A stretch of 64,000 nucleotides of DNA. It comes from Cranoglanis bouderius (lineage: Eukaryota > Chordata > Actinopteri > Siluriformes > Cranoglanididae). Position 1 is the stretch's first letter. Every line of letters starts with the position of its first letter. Position numbers and translations under genes: made by a program. Positions 60,536 through 64,000 of the stretch are shown piece after piece. The notes beneath the pieces were generated by a model, which was not told the DNA's origin, ran no database searches, and saw nothing but the letters and a program-made list of their open reading frames with translations. The stretch lies in assembly GCA_023630585.1 (NCBI GenBank), contig CM042540.1:11345574-11409573 (forward strand), in the 5' to 3' direction.

Positions 60536-61831
60536 GGGTCATTCTATAATTAGGGGTACATTTGGGATGCGACAGTGCAACAAAAAAAGTTTCTTTTTCC
60601 CCCAAACCCAAACATGACCTAACATACCACCCTTAAAATGAAATACTTATTTTATTAGCCAAAATCACGGTTACCTGGATTTGGACTTTTTCAAAAAGCA
60701 GAGATGCTAGATATATTCTGGTCAACTATGTTACGGACAAAATAAGTAATTTTTCCCAGCTTGGGAACATACCTAGAATTTAAATAGCCACCTGATTTGA
60801 TAATTTGTGTAACCACTTACCAAAAGCAACAATTGTGATCACACTTTAAGGAAAACATATTTGGAGGCATAATACCTCTCTAGTTTCATAAAAGTAATTC
60901 AATGGTGCTCACATTTTCTCAAGCAAGTCAAATTTGTATATGTTGTTTTGGAAGAAAACTACCTTGGGGGACAAACAACAACTCTGGTCATCTCTTGGCA
61001 CTATACATATTGTACAGTATTCAACTGAGTATTTTTGAAAATTAAAAACTCAGCAGTAACACAGCTGACCATACGGTAACATAGTTGACTGGACATGAGA
61101 ATATAGAGTAGCAAAATGTTAACCAGATACTGAAAGCAAAGGTTCACATACTTTTGCCACTCACAGATATGTAATATTGGATCATTTTCCTCAATAAATA
61201 ACTGACCAAGTATAATATTTTTGATTAATTTGTGGAACTGGGTTCTCTTTATCTACTTTTATGACTTTGATGATGTTTAAAATTTGATGATGTTTTAGGT
61301 CATATTTGTGCAATAGTATAGAAATTTCTAAAGGGTTCACAAACTTTCAAGCACCACTGTACTTTCTAGTCATTCATCCATTCGCTTCTTGAGGAAATGA
61401 CATCACCCTATGCAAATTCTGTGATTTGGGGAAAAACCATTCCCTTTTGTAGGTGGTTTTTGTAATACGGCATATCACAATAAACACTTCTTATTTTTGT
61501 AGTACACACTCAAATGTCTTGATTATCTTAATCTGTCTAAAGGCAAAATTATTAAATTTATTATATTAATAATATTTGAGGTAATTTTCATGCTTAATTA
61601 CAGAGTAAAATGAGCAACCTTACAAAAATCAGACAGTTGAATACTAAGGCTGTATGTGATATACACCTTCTTTTTGAACAAACAAACATGGCTTTTCCCA
61701 CATGTAGTGGTGTGATTTGGAAAAGTATCATTTTGTACTAGGAAAATAAGCATTGGTTCTATATATTGATGAAAATATTTTAAAGATATATCCCACGGAC
61801 ATGAGATGCACCCACAATTATAGAATGACCC
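60536..61831. mobile_element. Non-autonomous DNA element with terminal inverted repeats
   Basis: The left end GGGTCATTCTATAATT and the right end AATTATAGAATGACCC are a 16 bp perfect inverted pair, with further partial matching inside (about 35 bp). The 1.3 kb interior has no intact ORF. A family E MITE is nested in it. The superfamily is not clear; a TTAA-like flank on the right is suggestive only. Confidence 0.75.
61135..61361. mobile_element. MITE family E, copy 2, nested and left-truncated
   Basis: Shares GGATCATTTTCCTCAATAAA and TTTTAGGTCATATTTGTGCA with the reverse-palindromic copy at 50694, and ends with CACAAACTTTCAAGCACCAC. It lies inside the element at 60536-61831. Confidence 0.8.
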
Positions 61832-62316
61832 TATTAACTGGTACCAGACTGTGACATTTTAATGAATTTCATTCTGTTGTAACCAGGCAGAAATATCAAA
61901 AGCTATATATATTTAGAAATGTTACTTTGTTGACATTTTTGACATGTTCTTAAATACATCACATGAAATTTTTAGACTTTTTAATGCTGTTATTATAGCT
62001 CAGTATAACATTCTACATAATCATATTCTTTGTTATAGTACCTGGTTTATACATTTTCATACACCTCTCTGTGTGTTTCTATGGCAATAAACCTGCAAAA
62101 AAAAACATGCTCTCCATATAACTAATGTTACAAAACGAATCTTGTTGAACAATCTATGTTGAACAATAGAATATGTATAAGAGCAATACAGGAACTCTGA
62201 AGTTGCATGTGGATCACTAGCTACACAGTTTCCGAGTTTCATACACATACATGCACATGTGCACTGCATTTATAATGGATTAGTTTGGACTAGTTTGGAA
62301 ACAGTCCCTGCTTTGT

Positions 62317-62320
<4 letters not shown>

Positions 62321-62383
<63 letters not shown>
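62321..62383. repeat. (TG)n microsatellite
   Basis: About 31 TG units. Confidence 0.98.
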
Positions 62384-62384
<1 letters not shown>

Positions 62385-62392
62385 ACGCGCAC

Positions 62393-62394
<2 letters not shown>

Positions 62395-62452
<58 letters not shown>
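62395..62452. repeat. (GA)n microsatellite
   Basis: About 29 GA units, 12 bp after the TG array, forming a compound repeat. Confidence 0.98.
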
Positions 62453-62454
<2 letters not shown>

Positions 62455-62769
62455 TATGTCTGATAATCAGTGTGTCATGGGTCACATCCCCAGAGCCTCT
62501 CATTCTGAGGAAGATTTATGACGCACTTCCTGTAGAGAGGAGGTGAAGTAACACTCACTGTCCTTCACAGAGGTCAACATTGAGCAATCTTCTCTTTTCT
62601 TCTCATTGCAGTGTGGACATCACAATATCCTCCAATGTACTGCTTCGCATTTTACACAGAGGATGTCATTAATTAAATGGCATGTAACCCTGCAGAAGTG
62701 GTCATTCGGTTAGTGAAACTGCTGGAATACATGACTGTGTAAAAGTAGGCTACGGACACTCCTAGTCTT

Positions 62770-63154
62770 CCATCCATCCATCCATCCATCCATCCATCCA
62801 TTTTCTGTACCTCTTATCCTATACAGGGTCACGGGGAGCCTGGAGCCTATCCCAGGGAACTTGGGGCACAAGGCAGGGGACACCCTGGACGGGGTGCCAA
62901 CCCATCGCAGGGTACAATCACACACACATTCACACACTACAATTCACACTCACACATACAGACAATTTGGAAATGCCAGTCAGCTGACAACACGTCTTTG
63001 GACTGCGGGAGGAAACCGGAATACCCAGAGGAAACCCCCAAAACATGAGGAGAACATGCAAACACAAAAGGCAGAGGCAGAATTCGAACCCCCAACCCTG
63101 GAGGTGCGAGGCAAACATGCTACTATAACCACTAAGCCACAGTGCCCCCATGTC
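62770..63154 (-). mobile_element. tRNA-derived SINE with L2-type tail, full length, with target duplication
   Basis: Read on the minus strand it has the head GGGGGCACTGTGGCTTAGTGG, the B box GGTTCGAATTC (63081-63091), the family body and a GGATGGATGG tail. The 9 bp direct repeat CCTAGTCTT flanks it exactly (62761-62769 and 63155-63163). The clean duplication marks a fairly recent insertion. Confidence 0.93.
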
Positions 63155-63269
63155 CCTAGTCTTATATAATCATATATAATCTACTGAATTACATTTAATA
63201 AAATGAAATGTTTCTCAATATAAAAATGTCTATAAAGGGTTGTAAAAAAAAAAACTGAATCAAACTGCT

Positions 63270-63610
63270 AATTTGTTTGACCATCCTCTGCCCTCAAAAC
63301 CACATCAATAGTGCAGTTTTATAAGAAGATCAGCTGGTAGGTTGTTCCAAGTGTTCTGGAGAACTTGCCCCAATTTTTCTGCAGACTCTGGCTTCCGCAT
63401 TTCCCAGAAAGACTGTGTTGTTTTTTTCCTGTAAAAACTGGTCTATTCCTTAAAATGTTGTTCCTTCTATTTCTCTAACATTTAAAATGAAACTGTAAAT
63501 GAAAAAATGTCAAATGTGAAAGTCAACTTTTTGTAAAATGAATGTTTGGAAATCTAAACTGTGTACACTGACACTAATGCAGAAAACATAGGCAACATTT
63601 CAGATAAAAT
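63270..63610. mobile_element. MITE family A, copy 3, diverged
   Basis: Shares GTGCAGTTTTATAAG, then ATCAGCTGGTAGGTT and the following TTCTGGAGA order with copy 1. It is the most diverged of the three copies. Confidence 0.65.
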
Positions 63611-64000
63611 ATAAAAAATACCAGGTAGTTTGTTTGTTTGATGTAAAATAAAATTAATTAAAAAAAAAAAAAAAAAGGCAGATAGTCACTCTTACAGAAA
63701 ATTAAATTCAATCAGTTAAGACATGTTTGTTGTTCAGTGTTCACTTCTTTACTTTAATTTCTTTACTACTTCTTTTATCTACTCACTTCTGTACTGGTGC
63801 TACAAGACTAGTGGAGCTAACAAGTAAGATCTATCTCACCCAACATCTGGGTTGTTTGAAGGCGTGCTGTTTACACAATGCTAAACTATATGTGCGAAAG
63901 AGAGAGAAAGAAACATGAGAAGCCCACTTACTGAGTTCCTGATAGATGAGTTTGTTCTGGCCACACACACACAAACGCTTTACTCTTACTAGCATTGTAA
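63611..64000. other. Non-coding DNA to window end
   Basis: AT-rich, with an A17-type run near 63661. No exon or repeat recognised. Confidence 0.4.

Overview
The window is vertebrate nuclear DNA, almost certainly from a teleost fish. It is AT-rich, has spliced genes with GT-AG introns, many long microsatellites, Tc1/mariner elements and MITEs, tRNA-headed SINEs, a DIRS-type retroelement and an APE-type LINE. The style of several repeats resembles catfish and other ostariophysan fishes, but I cannot name the species.

Two cellular genes are supported. The 3' part of an olfactomedin-like gene (best match olfml2b) runs on the + strand in four exons from 6530 to 10539; its first exons lie before the window or were not recognised. 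A complete dusp12 gene runs on the - strand in six coding exons from 53565 down to 48914, with a probable non-coding first exon ending at 54031. All splice phases agree and give 310 residues. The genes lie tail to tail about 38 kb apart. Human DUSP12 and OLFML2B on 1q23.3 have the same relative orientation, with ATF6 between them. No ATF6 exon was recognised here.

Layout. 1-4466: right-hand part of a decayed DIRS element (gag, RT/RNase H and tyrosine-recombinase remnants, then the inverted repeats of its right end). 4467-6529: intergenic or intronic DNA with TA and CA arrays. 6530-11163: olfml2b 3' end. 11164-27622: non-coding DNA with a dead Tc1-like transposon (12392-13829), MITEs, SINE pieces and microsatellites. 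27713-31573: a nearly full-length LINE whose RT ORF is open (649 residues) but whose endonuclease is broken; TA repeats flank both ends. 31594-48860: non-coding DNA with more MITE, SINE and Tc1 remnants. 48860-54120: dusp12. 54120-64000: transposon-rich DNA with several SINE copies, two copies of a long MITE, a 1.3 kb inverted-repeat element with a nested MITE, and one complex non-repetitive block near 57.0-57.4 kb.

The two genes have no evident joint pathway: one product is a secreted matrix-type glycoprotein, the other an intracellular dual-specificity phosphatase. I found no new multi-gene system. The most useful leads are the apparent gap in the dusp12-ATF6-olfml2b order, a diverged copy of the dusp12 promoter/first-exon region about 1.4 kb away, insertions of mobile elements into microsatellites, and a candidate conserved non-coding block or 3'UTR at 57 kb.
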